Assembly (NCBI GenBank): GCA_963841425.1
Contig: CAWJCL010000001.1
Span: 310,001-374,000 of the forward strand
DNA length: 64,000 nucleotides
Source: DATEOR01 sp963841425
GTDB lineage: Bacteria; Actinomycetota; Thermoleophilia; Gaiellales; Gaiellaceae
Direction of reading: 5' to 3'
In this document: one piece after another, positions 1-8,203 of the stretch
Position numbering within the stretch: the first letter of the stretch is position 1
Layout: every line of letters starts with the position of its first letter
Translations under genes and position numbers: made by a program
Notes under the pieces: model-generated
The model's database searches: none
Told to the model about the DNA's origin: nothing
The model's input: only the letters and a program-made list of their open reading frames with translations

Positions 1-2
1 TC

Positions 3-792
3 TTCTACGCGGACGAGGAAGGCTCGGCCGGCGCGGACATCACGTTCTTCGAGTACCCGGGCGCCCGGCGCGGCCGCGCCGGAGCCGGAATGGTGCACCG
101 CGTCGTCTTTCGCGTCGCCGACGGCGCGGCGCTCGACTTCTGGGCCGACCGCCTCACCGCAGAGGGGATCGAGGCCCGGCGCGCAGACGATTCGCCTCCT
201 GTTCGTGGACCCGGAGGGCCTCGGGCTCGAGCTCCGCGCGGTCGACACGCGTGACGAGCCGCTCGTCGCGGTCAGCCCGGACATACCGGCCGAGGTCGCC
301 GTCCAGGGGTTCGACGAGGTGCGCGCCTTCACGCGCGACGCCGCCAGGGGCCGGGGCTTCCTCGAAGACGTGCTCGGCTTCGAAGCGCAGGACGAGGAAG
401 GCTGGGAGGTCCGCGGAGAGAAGCGCGGCGGGCGGTACGTCTACGACCCCGCCGACAGCCTCGGCACTCCCGGCGCGGGCACCGTCCACCACGTCGCGTT
501 CGCGTCACTCATGGACGACCACGAGGCGTGGCAGCGGCGCGTCGCCGAGGCGGGCGCCCACCCCACGCCCGTGATCGACCGCTTCTACTTCCGCTCCATC
601 TACTTCCGCGAACCGAGCGGCGTCCTCTTCGAGATCGCCACCATCGGCCCCGGCTTCGCCTCCGACGAGCCGAAGGAGACGCTCGGCGAGCGCCTGTCGC
701 TCCCGCCCGCGTTCGAGCACCTGCGCGAGCAGATCGAGCCGCGCCTGACGCCGATCTCCAACCCGCGCAAGCCGGCGGAGGTCTCCGGATGA
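3..792 (+). CDS. VOC-family ring-cleaving dioxygenase (MhqO/YkcA-like), 5' partial with apparent frameshift
   Basis: The protein is a glyoxalase-fold (VOC) extradiol dioxygenase of the type that opens hydroquinone or catechol rings. Bases 3 to about 195 read FYADEEGSAGADITFFEYPG in one frame. From about 196 the family continues in the next frame as LLFVDPEGLGLEL, and it ends with the typical tail RLTPISNPR. Removing one C near 195 joins the halves as DDSLLFVDPEG. The start lies outside the window. The stop overlaps the next gene's ATG as ATGA, so the two VOC genes form a unit. The frameshift could be real or an assembly error. Confidence 0.8.
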   Translation, partial: STRTRKARPARTSRSSSTRAPGAAAPEPEWCTASSFASPTARRSTSGPTASPQRGSRPGAQTIRLLFVDPEGLGLELRAVDTRDEPLVAVSPDIPAEVAVQGFDEVRAFTRDAARGRGFLEDVLGFEAQDEEGWEVRGEKRGGRYVYDPADSLGTPGAGTVHHVAFASLMDDHEAWQRRVAEAGAHPTPVIDRFYFRSIYFREPSGVLFEIATIGPGFASDEPKETLGERLSLPPAFEHLREQIEPRLTPISNPRKPAEVSG

Positions 793-1652
793 CCCAGGTC
801 GGGGCCGAGACTGCGAAGCTCGCCCCGGAGACCCGTCTCGGCGCAGTCGAGCTGACCGTCACCGACTTGGAGCGCTCCGTGCCGTTCTACGAGGAGGCGA
901 TCGGGCTGCGCACGCACCGGCGAGAGGAAGGGCGCGCTGCACTCGGCGCCGGCGGCGAGGACCTGCTCGTCCTCGTCGAGGACCAGGGCGCCCGTCCGGC
1001 CGGACGCCACGCGGGCCTCTACCACTTCGCGCTCCTGCATTCGTCGCGCGAGGAGCTTGCGCGCGCAGCCGCCCGCCTCGCGCGCACGCGCACGCCCATC
1101 CAGGGCGCCTCGGACCACGGCATCTCGGAAGCGATCTATCTCCCGGATCCCGACGGGAACGGCATCGAGCTCGCCGCCGACCGGCCCAAGGCCGAGTGGC
1201 CGGACCTCTCCGTGATGAGCGGGGGCCCGGATCCCCTCGACCTGAACGCGCTCCTCGCATCGGTCACGGACGAGGACCCGCAGGAATCGGTCGCTCCCGA
1301 CGCAGTCATCGGGCACGTCCACCTGCACGTGGGCGACCTCGAGGCCGCGACGCACTTTTACGTGGACGTCGTCGGCTTCGACGTCATGACCCACCTCCCG
1401 AGCGCGGTCTTCGTGGCCGCGAGCGGCTATCACCACCACGTCGGCTTCAACACGTGGCGGGGGCCCGGCGTCTCGCCCGCCGCCGATGGCACGGTCGGTC
1501 TGCGTCACTTCACCGTCGTGCTCCGCGACGAGGCCGAGGCCGACGCGCTCCGCGAACGCGCGCGCGCTGCAGACGTGGACGTCGACGACACGGCCGAGGG
1601 TCCTCTTCTGCGGGATCCCTCGGGAAACGCGCTCCTCTTTCGGACCGGCTAG
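789..1652 (+). CDS. Catechol-2,3-dioxygenase-like VOC protein (CatE family)
   Basis: This is a 287-residue, two-module VOC protein, matching the roughly 285 residues of Bacillus CatE. Each half has the metal-binding VOC pattern: LGAVELTVTDLERSVPFYEE early and IGHVHLHVGDLEAATHFYVD around residue 175. The motif YHHHVGFNTW near residue 217 and the DPDGNGIEL and DPSGNALLF turns are typical. It probably cleaves catecholic rings in the cytoplasm, but the substrate is not fixed by sequence. The ATG is coupled to the upstream VOC gene by a 4-bp ATGA overlap. Its TAG stop shares the palindrome CTAG with the convergent comB gene. Confidence 0.88.
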   Translation: MTQVGAETAKLAPETRLGAVELTVTDLERSVPFYEEAIGLRTHRREEGRAALGAGGEDLLVLVEDQGARPAGRHAGLYHFALLHSSREELARAAARLARTRTPIQGASDHGISEAIYLPDPDGNGIELAADRPKAEWPDLSVMSGGPDPLDLNALLASVTDEDPQESVAPDAVIGHVHLHVGDLEAATHFYVDVVGFDVMTHLPSAVFVAASGYHHHVGFNTWRGPGVSPAADGTVGLRHFTVVLRDEAEADALRERARAADVDVDDTAEGPLLRDPSGNALLFRTG

Positions 1653-2332
1653 GCGACGAGCCGCGCGGCGGTTCCACGCATGCCGTCGTAGCGAGGGACG
1701 ACCGCGGTGACGCTCTCGCGTGCGCACCAGACCAGGTCTTCCTCCGTCACGGTCTCACCGACCCTCCGGATGGTGCGAAAGGCCTGCTCGGCGCTCGCGT
1801 AGGAGGCTGCCAGCTCGAGCGCCCGCTCGGCCGCCTCGGTCGGCTCGCCCCCGACCAGCGCGGCGATCCGGCCGGCGCAGTAGGCGTCGTCCTCGCTATA
1901 GCCGCCGCGGAGACCGGCACACACGACCTCCACGTCCTCGCCTCGCTCCCGCGCCGCGAACGCCGCGGCCTCGAGGTTCAGCATGCTTCCGACGAGGACG
2001 AGGTCGCAGTTCACAGCAGCCCCGACCACCGCCCGGGTGCCGTTCGTCGTCGTGAGGACGACCTCGCCGGCCCGGGGCGAGAGGTACTCGGGCGGAGAGT
2101 TCCCGAGGTCGAAGCCGGGCAGCGGGTCGCCGCCGCGCTCTCCGCCGAGCACCGCGTCGCCGAGCTCGTCCCTGAGCGCCCGGGCCTCCTCGACCTCGGC
2201 GCAGCAGTAGACCGTGCGGTAGCCGGCGTCGAGAGCCTGGACGATGGTGGAGGTGGCGCGAAGCACGTCGACCACGATTCCGGTGGGAACGCGGGCCGCC
2301 TCCCCCGGTGTAAAGGCGACGTGGACGCGCAT
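1649..2332 (-). CDS. comB: 2-phosphosulfolactate phosphatase (ComB family)
   Basis: The 227-residue protein matches the ComB family. These enzymes remove phosphate from 2-phosphosulfolactate, a step of coenzyme M synthesis in methanogens. In bacteria the true substrate is unclear. Visible blocks are VVDVLRATSTIVQAL near residue 20, GERGGDPLPGFDLGNSP near 85 and VLTTTNGTRAV near 110, which form the usual active-site region. No other sulfolactate or CoM gene is nearby, so the role is left open. The ATG lies 7 bases after TAACGT (2345-2340), a leaderless arrangement. It is transcribed away from the rhomboid gene. Confidence 0.87.
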   Translation of the reverse strand: MRVHVAFTPGEAARVPTGIVVDVLRATSTIVQALDAGYRTVYCCAEVEEARALRDELGDAVLGGERGGDPLPGFDLGNSPPEYLSPRAGEVVLTTTNGTRAVVGAAVNCDLVLVGSMLNLEAAAFAARERGEDVEVVCAGLRGGYSEDDAYCAGRIAALVGGEPTEAAERALELAASYASAEQAFRTIRRVGETVTEEDLVWCARESVTAVVPRYDGMRGTAARLVA

Positions 2333-2339
2333 CGGGCGG

Positions 2340-2368
2340 ACGTTACCGGGTAGCTGCGCGGCTACGAT
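2340..2368. promoter_or_regulatory. Divergent leaderless promoter pair, comB / rhomboid
   Basis: TAACGT on the minus strand (2345-2340) ends 7 bases before the comB ATG. TACGAT on the plus strand (2363-2368) ends 7 bases before the rhomboid ATG at 2376. Both are -10-like hexamers at the distance expected when transcription starts at the start codon. No clear -35 boxes are seen. Confidence 0.5.
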
Positions 2369-2375
2369 GACGCCG

Positions 2376-3236
2376 ATGGCCGCGCCCGAACAGACGCAGA
2401 CGATGGTCTGTTACCGGCACCCGCAGAACGAGACCGCCGTCACGTGCTCGAGCTGCGGGCGGCCGATCTGCACCGAGTGCATGGTCTTTGCGCCCGTTGG
2501 CATCAAGTGCCCCGAGTGTGCCGGCACGCCGACCGGAGCGAAGAAGGCGGCGGTACGTGCGCGCTCGCTGGGCCAAGGCGCGGACTTCATCGTGACGAAG
2601 GTACTCATCGCCGTCAACGTCCTCGTCTTCCTCGCCCAGGTCGTGCAGTCGGGCAGCCTCACGAACCCGTTCGGAGAGCTCTTCATCCGCGGCGCGCTCT
2701 ACGGCCCAGCCGTGGCCAATGGCGACTGGTACCGCCTCGTCTCCTCCGCGTTCCTGCACGGGAGCATCCTCCACATCTTCTTCAACATGCTGATGCTCTG
2801 GTGGTTCGGCCGGCCGCTCGAGCACCTGCTCGGCCGTGCGCGCTTCCTCGCCATCTACTTCGTCTCGATCCTTGCCGGCTCTGCAGGCGCGCTTCTCATC
2901 ACTCCCGACAGGCCGACCATCGGCGCCTCGGGAGCCGTGTTCGGGATCCTGGGCGCAGGCCTTGTCCTCGAGCGGAGCAACATCAACGTCTTCGGCGGGT
3001 CGGCCCTGATCGTGGTCATCCTGAACCTGGCGCTCAGCTTCACGCTGAACAGCGTCTCGATCGGCGGCCACGTGGGGGGACTCATCGGCGGCGCGCTCTG
3101 CATACTCGTGCTCTCCGGCTTCGGGCGCGGCCACGCGGTCTACGGCCGCTTCAACCTCGCCGCCGCGGCCGGCCTCGTCGCGATCGCCGCCGGCAGCGTC
3201 CTCATCGCCTATTTCCAGGTGCGCGGCTACGCCTGA
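2376..3236 (+). CDS. Rhomboid intramembrane serine protease with N-terminal zinc finger
   Basis: Rhomboid proteases cut transmembrane substrates inside the membrane. The first 45 residues carry CYRHP, CSSCGRPICTEC and CPEC, a B-box-like zinc finger. A multi-pass membrane domain follows. It contains the rhomboid blocks WYRLVSSAFLHGSILHIFFN, the catalytic serine in GASGAVFG, and the catalytic histidine in IGGHVGGLIGG. The start is placed at 2376, seven bases after a -10-like TACGAT. ATG 2367 is an alternative three codons upstream. A longer frame beginning at 2244 overlaps comB and has no homology. The PLD-like gene follows directly. Confidence 0.92.
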   Translation: MAAPEQTQTMVCYRHPQNETAVTCSSCGRPICTECMVFAPVGIKCPECAGTPTGAKKAAVRARSLGQGADFIVTKVLIAVNVLVFLAQVVQSGSLTNPFGELFIRGALYGPAVANGDWYRLVSSAFLHGSILHIFFNMLMLWWFGRPLEHLLGRARFLAIYFVSILAGSAGALLITPDRPTIGASGAVFGILGAGLVLERSNINVFGGSALIVVILNLALSFTLNSVSIGGHVGGLIGGALCILVLSGFGRGHAVYGRFNLAAAAGLVAIAAGSVLIAYFQVRGYA

Positions 3237-3237
3237 C

Positions 3238-4275
3238 ATCGAGCTGCGCACTCTCCGGGACGGGGGCCAGAGCGCGCTCGAGATCGCCGAGTACGCGGCC
3301 GGCTTCCTCGCCAAGGCCGAGAAGTCCCTCGACCTGGCCCTCTACGATTTCGACCTCGAGCAGGAGACGGCGAAACTCGTCGCGACAGCCCTCCTCGAGG
3401 CGCAGAGCCGCGGCGTCGAGGTCCGGCTCGCCTTCAACGTCGACCACGACAAGCCGATCCCGGAGCCGCCCCCGCCCCGCGCCGACCCGAGCCTGCTCGA
3501 CGACCTCGCCGTCCCGACGAAGCGGATTCTGGGCGTGCCCGACCTCATGCACCACAAGTACGTGATCAGGGACGGCGCCGACGTCTGGACGGGATCGACG
3601 AACTGGACCGACGACTCCTGGAGCCGGGAGGAGAACGTGATCGCCGTCGTCCATTCGGAGGAGCTCGCCGCGCGCTACACCGAGGACTTCGAGCAGCTCT
3701 GGGAGACGGAGACGGTCGAGCAGTCGGGCTTCGTGGAACCGAACCCCATCCGTGTCGGCGCCGCGAAAGTGCGCGCGTGGTTTTCTCCCGGCCACGGGGA
3801 AGCCCTCGCCACCCGGATTGCACACCGGATCGCCAGGTCGAAGAGGCGCATCCGGATCTCCTCGCCCGTCATGACCTCCGGGCCGATTCTCGGCGCCCTC
3901 GCCGAGGCCGTCTCGGACGGCAAGTGCGACGCCTCGGGCGTCGTCGACGCCACCCAGATGAAGGGCGTCTACCACCAGTGGGAGCTGAATGGGAACTCGG
4001 AGTGGAAGATGCCCGCGATCAGGCGCATCTTCGCGAACGGGCGCTTCACCGGGAAGAACTCGATGCCCTACGGGCAGGGGGACGTGCACGACTTCATGCA
4101 CGCCAAGGTCGTGATCGCCGACGACCACCTCTTCACGGGGAGCTACAACCTCTCGCATTCCGGCGAGGAGAACGCGGAGAACGTCCTCGAGGTCGAGGAT
4201 GCCGCGTTGGCCGACCAGCTCGCGGCGTTCGTGGACCAGATCCGCGCGCGCTACCCGGCCGCCCCAATTCCCTAA
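3238..4275 (+). CDS. Phospholipase D-like protein with two HKD motifs
   Basis: Both catalytic repeats of the PLD superfamily are present: HHKYVIRD followed by GSTNW, and HAKVVIAD followed by GSYNLS. The protein should hydrolyse or transfer phosphodiesters, but nuclease, phospholipase and synthase roles cannot be told apart. The homologous frame clearly begins right after the rhomboid stop, with IELRTLRDGG then SLDLALYDFDL. No ATG, GTG or TTG exists in this frame until GTG 3535, which would cut off the first half-domain. ATC 3238 or CTG 3244 are the candidate starts. It is probably co-transcribed with the rhomboid gene. Confidence 0.8.
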   Translation: MELRTLRDGGQSALEIAEYAAGFLAKAEKSLDLALYDFDLEQETAKLVATALLEAQSRGVEVRLAFNVDHDKPIPEPPPPRADPSLLDDLAVPTKRILGVPDLMHHKYVIRDGADVWTGSTNWTDDSWSREENVIAVVHSEELAARYTEDFEQLWETETVEQSGFVEPNPIRVGAAKVRAWFSPGHGEALATRIAHRIARSKRRIRISSPVMTSGPILGALAEAVSDGKCDASGVVDATQMKGVYHQWELNGNSEWKMPAIRRIFANGRFTGKNSMPYGQGDVHDFMHAKVVIADDHLFTGSYNLSHSGEENAENVLEVEDAALADQLAAFVDQIRARYPAAPIP

Positions 4276-4342
4276 AAGACTCTTTACACGTGGCTCAAAT
4301 GGGGGTAAGAGAATCCTTGCTTAAGGCCGATACACGAGAAGC

Positions 4343-5287
4343 ATGCGCAAGCTTCTCGTTCTTGGGGCTCTAGCAGCACTCCTCATTCCGGCTGAAGCAG
4401 GCGCCTCCATCCTCCTGGGTGTCGAAGGCTCGAAGTCGCGGTTCAAGGATCAGACGAACCAGTCCACGGATGTGAACCTCGACTTCATCTCCTGGGGCGT
4501 GCACAAGCAGAGCTACATGGACAACACGCTCGCCGCGGCCAAGCCGATCCCGGCGCTCTCGTTCGGCACCGTGAACAAGTACGGGAACGAAGCCGTCACG
4601 CCGGCGGGGATCGCGAGAGGCAAGGGCGACCGGGTGCTGATCGATGTCGCCCAGGCGCTCGACCGCTTCGGCCGCTTCGCGTACGTCCGGCCCTACGCGG
4701 AGATGAACGGCCACTGGAATCCCTACTGCGCGTACAACTACAACGGGTCATACCGCGGCAGAGCGCACTCGACGAAAAACTTCCGCAAAGCGTTCCGCCG
4801 CACGTACCTGATCGTGCACGGCGGCTCGGTCGCCGACATCAACGCCAAGCTCGTCGCCTCCGGCATGCCGAAGCTCAAGCGCACGAACCCCCTCCCTGCG
4901 AACGACGTCAAGGTGATCTGGAACCCGCAGGGCTTCGGCAGCCCCAACCTGAAGGGTAACCGCGCCGCTGCGTACTACCCCGGCAACAAGTACGTGGACG
5001 TCGTCGCGAACGACCTCTACGACTACGGGAACGGCGTGGAATGGGGGGCCAACCTCGACCTCTACCGTGCGCACCCGGGCAAGCCGTATGCGATCGGCGA
5101 GTGGGGGCTCGCGGCGGGCGTCGACCACCCCGAGTTCGTCCAGAAGATGGCCAACTTCGTCTCGAGCCACCCTCGGGTCAAGACGATCATCTACTACCGC
5201 AGCCAGAACGGCTCGGACTTCGACCTCAGCGGCAAGCCGAACACCCTCAAGGCCTACAAGAAGCACATCCTTCCCCTGGCCGACTAG
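4343..5287 (+). CDS. Secreted glycoside hydrolase family 26-like enzyme
   Basis: A signal peptide (MRKLLVLGALAALLIPAEAGA) precedes a 290-residue catalytic domain. RPYAEMNGHWNPY near residue 120 matches the GH26 acid/base glutamate block (HEMNG). KPYAIGEWGLAAG near residue 250 supplies the likely nucleophile glutamate. GH26 enzymes mostly cleave beta-mannan or related beta-glycans, and the exact substrate is not readable here. TACACG at 4331-4336 lies six bases before the ATG. A second possible promoter is TTTACA 4283-4288 with TAAGAG 17 bases on. The TAG stop shares CTAG with the convergent ppdK stop. Confidence 0.83.
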   Translation: MRKLLVLGALAALLIPAEAGASILLGVEGSKSRFKDQTNQSTDVNLDFISWGVHKQSYMDNTLAAAKPIPALSFGTVNKYGNEAVTPAGIARGKGDRVLIDVAQALDRFGRFAYVRPYAEMNGHWNPYCAYNYNGSYRGRAHSTKNFRKAFRRTYLIVHGGSVADINAKLVASGMPKLKRTNPLPANDVKVIWNPQGFGSPNLKGNRAAAYYPGNKYVDVVANDLYDYGNGVEWGANLDLYRAHPGKPYAIGEWGLAAGVDHPEFVQKMANFVSSHPRVKTIIYYRSQNGSDFDLSGKPNTLKAYKKHILPLAD

Positions 5288-7887
5288 CCGCCGACCTGGA
5301 CGGCGCCGATACCCGACTCGGCGAGCACCGCCTGCGCGGCTGCGAGCCGGGCCAGTGGAACGCGATAGGGCGAGCACGACACGTAGTCGAGCCCGAGCCG
5401 GTGGCAGAACGCGACCGACGCGGGGTCGCCGCCGTGCTCTCCGCAGATGCCCATCTTCAGGTCGGGCTTCGCGGAGCGTGCGCGCTCGACGGCGAGCTCC
5501 ATCAGCTCCCCCACGCCGCTCTGGTCGAGGGTCTCGAACGGGTTCTGGCGCAGGATGCCGTCGTCGAGGTAGTGCGTGAGGAACTTTCCCTCGGCGTCGT
5601 CGCGGGAGAAGCCGAGCGTTGTCTGCGTGAGGTCGTTCGTCCCGAAGCTGAAGAAGTCCGCATGCTCGGCGATCTCGTCGGCGCGGATGCACGCACGCGG
5701 GAGCTCGATCATCGTCCCGCAGTGATAGGCCACGTCGCCCTCTTCCTCGGCGGTTCGAACCGTCAGCTCGCGCAGGCGCCGGAGCTCCTCGGCGAACCCG
5801 ACGAGCGGGTGCATGATCTCGACGATCGGCGCGTCCCCCGTTCGCGCTTCCACGGCGCGTGCGGCGCGGATGATCGCCCGCACCTGCATCTCGTAGATCT
5901 CCGGGAAGAGGAGCCCGAGCCGACAGCCGCGAGTTCCGAGCATCGGGTTCGCCTCCCGGAGGACACGGATCCGCCGGGCCATCTCGGGCGACTCGGCCTC
6001 CTCGAGCGGGGGCAGGAACTCGTGCAGCGGAGGATCGAGGAGCCGGATCGTCACGGGGAGCCCGGCCATGGCCTCGAAGATGCCCTCGAAGTCCTCCTGT
6101 TGAAGCGGCAGGAGGTTCGCGAGTGCCGCGCGGCGCTCGTCCTCCCCCGAGGCCATGATCATCGCACGAACGAGCGGTAGGCGCTCCTCGGCCATGAACA
6201 TGTGCTCGGTACGGCAGAGCCCGATCCCCTGGGCGCCGAACTCGCGCGCCTTGGCGGCGTCCGCAGGGGTGTCGGCGTTCGCACGCACCTTCAACCGACG
6301 AATGTCGTCGGCCCACCCGAGCAGAAGCTCGAAGTCTTCGTTGATGAGAGGCGGGACGAGATCGACCGCGTCGAGGATGACCTCCCCGGTGCCGCCGTCG
6401 ATCGTGATCACGTCGCCCTCCGCGAGCTCCACGTTCCCGATCTTCAGCTTGCGGGCCTCGAGGTCGATGGTGAGCCCTTCGCACCCGGCCACGCACGGCT
6501 TGCCCATCCCGCGGGCGACGACGGCCGCGTGTGAGGTCATCCCGCCCTGCGCGGTCAGGACACCGCGGGCCTCGATCAGTCCGTGGATGTCGTCCGGGGT
6601 CGTCTCCCACCGGACGAGTATCACGTCCTCCCCCCGCTTGCCCTCGTCCTCGGCGGTGTCCGCGTCGAGAACGACCTTGCCGGTGGCTGCTCCGGGAGAG
6701 GCGTTCAGGCCCTTGGCGGCCACCTTGTAGTCGGCCTTCGGGTCGATCATCGGGTGCAGCAGCTGGTCGAGCTGTTTCGGGTCGATGCGGCCGACCGCCT
6801 CCTCCTTGGAGATGAGGCCCTCCTCGACCATGTCCACCGCGATCCTGAGGGCGGACTGCGCGGTGCGCTTCCCGCTTCTCGTCTGCAGGAGGTAGAGCCG
6901 GCCCTCCTCGATCGTGAACTCGATGTCCTGCATCTCGCGGTAGTGCTCCTCCAGGCGACGCATCGTGTCCATGAGCTCCGCATGAGCCTCGGGGAAGCGC
7001 TCCCGCATCTCTGCGATCGGCTGCGGCGTGCGGATGCCTGCGACGACGTCCTCGCCCTGCGCGTTGACGAGGAACTCACCCCATGCGCCCGGCTCGCCCG
7101 TCGCGGGATCGCGCGTGAAGGCGACTCCCGTGCCCGAGTCGTCGCCCTTGTTCCCGAAGACCATCTGGACGATGTTGACCGCGGTGCCGAGGTCGTCGGG
7201 AATGCCGTTGACGCGCCGGTAGACCTGAGCTCGCGGTGTGTCCCACGAGTCGAAGACGGCTCGTAGAGCAGTATTCAGCTGCCCCCAGGGGTCCTTGGGG
7301 AAGTCGGCGTCCGCCTCGTCCCGGTAGATCTGCTCGAAGCGCCCGATCAGCTCGTCGAGGTCGTCCGCGCCGAGATCGACGTCCTGCACGACGCCTTTCC
7401 GCTCTTTCAGCTCGGCGAGCACCTCCTCGAACCGGTGCGCGTCGACTCCGGCGACCACGTCCCCGAACATTTGGATCAGGCGCCGGTAGGCGTCCCTGGC
7501 GAAGCGTTCGTTCCCCGTTGCCCGTGCGAGACCCGCGACGGACTCCTCGTTCAGGCCGAGGTTCAGGATGGTGTCCATCATCCCGGGCATCGAGATGGCG
7601 GCGCCCGAGCGGACCGACACGAGGAGTGGGTCGCTCGGATCGCCGAACCGCTTGCCCGTCGACTCCTCGAGCCGAGCCATGTGCTCCGCGACCTCTTCTT
7701 CCAGGCCTTCCGGCACTCGCCGACCTTCCTTCATGTAGGCGACGCAAGCGGCGGTCGTGACCGTGAAGCCGGCCGGGACCGGAATGCCGATCGCGGTCAT
7801 CTCGGCCAGCCCGACTCCCTTGCCGCCGAGCAGCTCGCGGCCCAGCTCGCCTCCCTCGACGAAGTCGTACACGTAGCGCTCTCCCAT
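5284..7887 (-). CDS. ppdK: Pyruvate, phosphate dikinase
   Basis: The enzyme interconverts pyruvate, ATP and phosphate with phosphoenolpyruvate, AMP and diphosphate. The length, 867 residues, is normal. The N-terminal ATP-grasp domain begins with GKGVGLAEM. The phosphohistidine loop is GGMTSHAAVVARGMGKPCVAG, including the threonine two residues before the histidine that DUF299 regulators phosphorylate. The C-terminal PEP-binding barrel contains LCRTEHMF, GTRGCRLG and SFGTNDLTQ. The regulator gene ppsR is 1.2 kb upstream on the same strand. GATAAT at 7902-7897 ends nine bases before the ATG. Confidence 0.97.
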   Translation of the reverse strand: MGERYVYDFVEGGELGRELLGGKGVGLAEMTAIGIPVPAGFTVTTAACVAYMKEGRRVPEGLEEEVAEHMARLEESTGKRFGDPSDPLLVSVRSGAAISMPGMMDTILNLGLNEESVAGLARATGNERFARDAYRRLIQMFGDVVAGVDAHRFEEVLAELKERKGVVQDVDLGADDLDELIGRFEQIYRDEADADFPKDPWGQLNTALRAVFDSWDTPRAQVYRRVNGIPDDLGTAVNIVQMVFGNKGDDSGTGVAFTRDPATGEPGAWGEFLVNAQGEDVVAGIRTPQPIAEMRERFPEAHAELMDTMRRLEEHYREMQDIEFTIEEGRLYLLQTRSGKRTAQSALRIAVDMVEEGLISKEEAVGRIDPKQLDQLLHPMIDPKADYKVAAKGLNASPGAATGKVVLDADTAEDEGKRGEDVILVRWETTPDDIHGLIEARGVLTAQGGMTSHAAVVARGMGKPCVAGCEGLTIDLEARKLKIGNVELAEGDVITIDGGTGEVILDAVDLVPPLINEDFELLLGWADDIRRLKVRANADTPADAAKAREFGAQGIGLCRTEHMFMAEERLPLVRAMIMASGEDERRAALANLLPLQQEDFEGIFEAMAGLPVTIRLLDPPLHEFLPPLEEAESPEMARRIRVLREANPMLGTRGCRLGLLFPEIYEMQVRAIIRAARAVEARTGDAPIVEIMHPLVGFAEELRRLRELTVRTAEEEGDVAYHCGTMIELPRACIRADEIAEHADFFSFGTNDLTQTTLGFSRDDAEGKFLTHYLDDGILRQNPFETLDQSGVGELMELAVERARSAKPDLKMGICGEHGGDPASVAFCHRLGLDYVSCSPYRVPLARLAAAQAVLAESGIGAVQVGG

Positions 7888-7920
7888 CGCAGTGGGATTA
7901 TCGCGTCTCTCTTCGCCGTC

Positions 7921-7949
7921 TTGACTCCCGAAGGAGCGAAGACGACACT
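7921..7949 (+). promoter_or_regulatory. Sigma-70-like promoter of the 29-aa micro-ORF
   Basis: TTGACT (7921-7926) and GACACT (7944-7949) are separated by 17 bases, and the ATG at 7957 follows after 7 bases. This is the best -35/-10 pair in the window and is set up for a leaderless transcript. Confidence 0.55.
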
Positions 7950-7956
7950 TCGCGCC

Positions 7957-8046
7957 ATGCCCCGCACGCCGTTCCTACTACTCGCGCTGCTCCTCGCCGT
8001 CGCCTGCTCCCTGGCCGGGGGCGGCTTTTTCGACGGCCACCTCTAA
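7957..8046 (+). CDS. 29-residue hydrophobic micro-protein, possible lipoprotein or membrane peptide
   Basis: The reading frame is MPRTPFLLLALLLAVACSL followed by AGGGFFDGHL. It has a positive N-terminus, a leucine/alanine hydrophobic stretch and a cysteine in a weak lipobox (AVAC). I recognise no family. Two things support it as real: a -35/-10 promoter placed for leaderless translation just upstream, and a rho-independent terminator about 120 bases downstream. It is transcribed away from ppdK. It could instead mark the 5' end of a small RNA that runs to the terminator. Confidence 0.4.
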   Translation: MPRTPFLLLALLLAVACSLAGGGFFDGHL

Positions 8047-8165
8047 CGAGGGAACCGCCCGCCGATTACCCCATTCGGTCATGGCGTCCACCCCTGTTGT
8101 GCGCCATGGTCCGCGTACGGGTTCGATTAGACGTGGGGCGCCGCAGTCTACGTCTCGGCCCGAGA

Positions 8166-8203
8166 AGAGGCGGCTCGGCACCACGGCCGCCTCTGTTTAT
8201 TTA
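8166..8203 (+). terminator. Rho-independent terminator
   Basis: AGAGGCGGC (8166-8174) pairs perfectly with GCCGCCTCT (8186-8194) across an 11-base loop, and GTTTATTT follows at once. The T-tract is on the plus strand, so it ends the transcript of the micro-ORF rather than that of the minus-strand reductase gene. It is the clearest intrinsic terminator in the window. Confidence 0.75.

Noticed and set aside
2244..2375. Upstream extension of the rhomboid frame
   Set aside because: It runs antisense through comB, has low-complexity sequence, and a leaderless promoter points to 2376.
8115..8130. GGGTTCGATT, resembling a tRNA T-loop
   Set aside because: The flanks do not form a T-stem, and no acceptor or anticodon arm is present.
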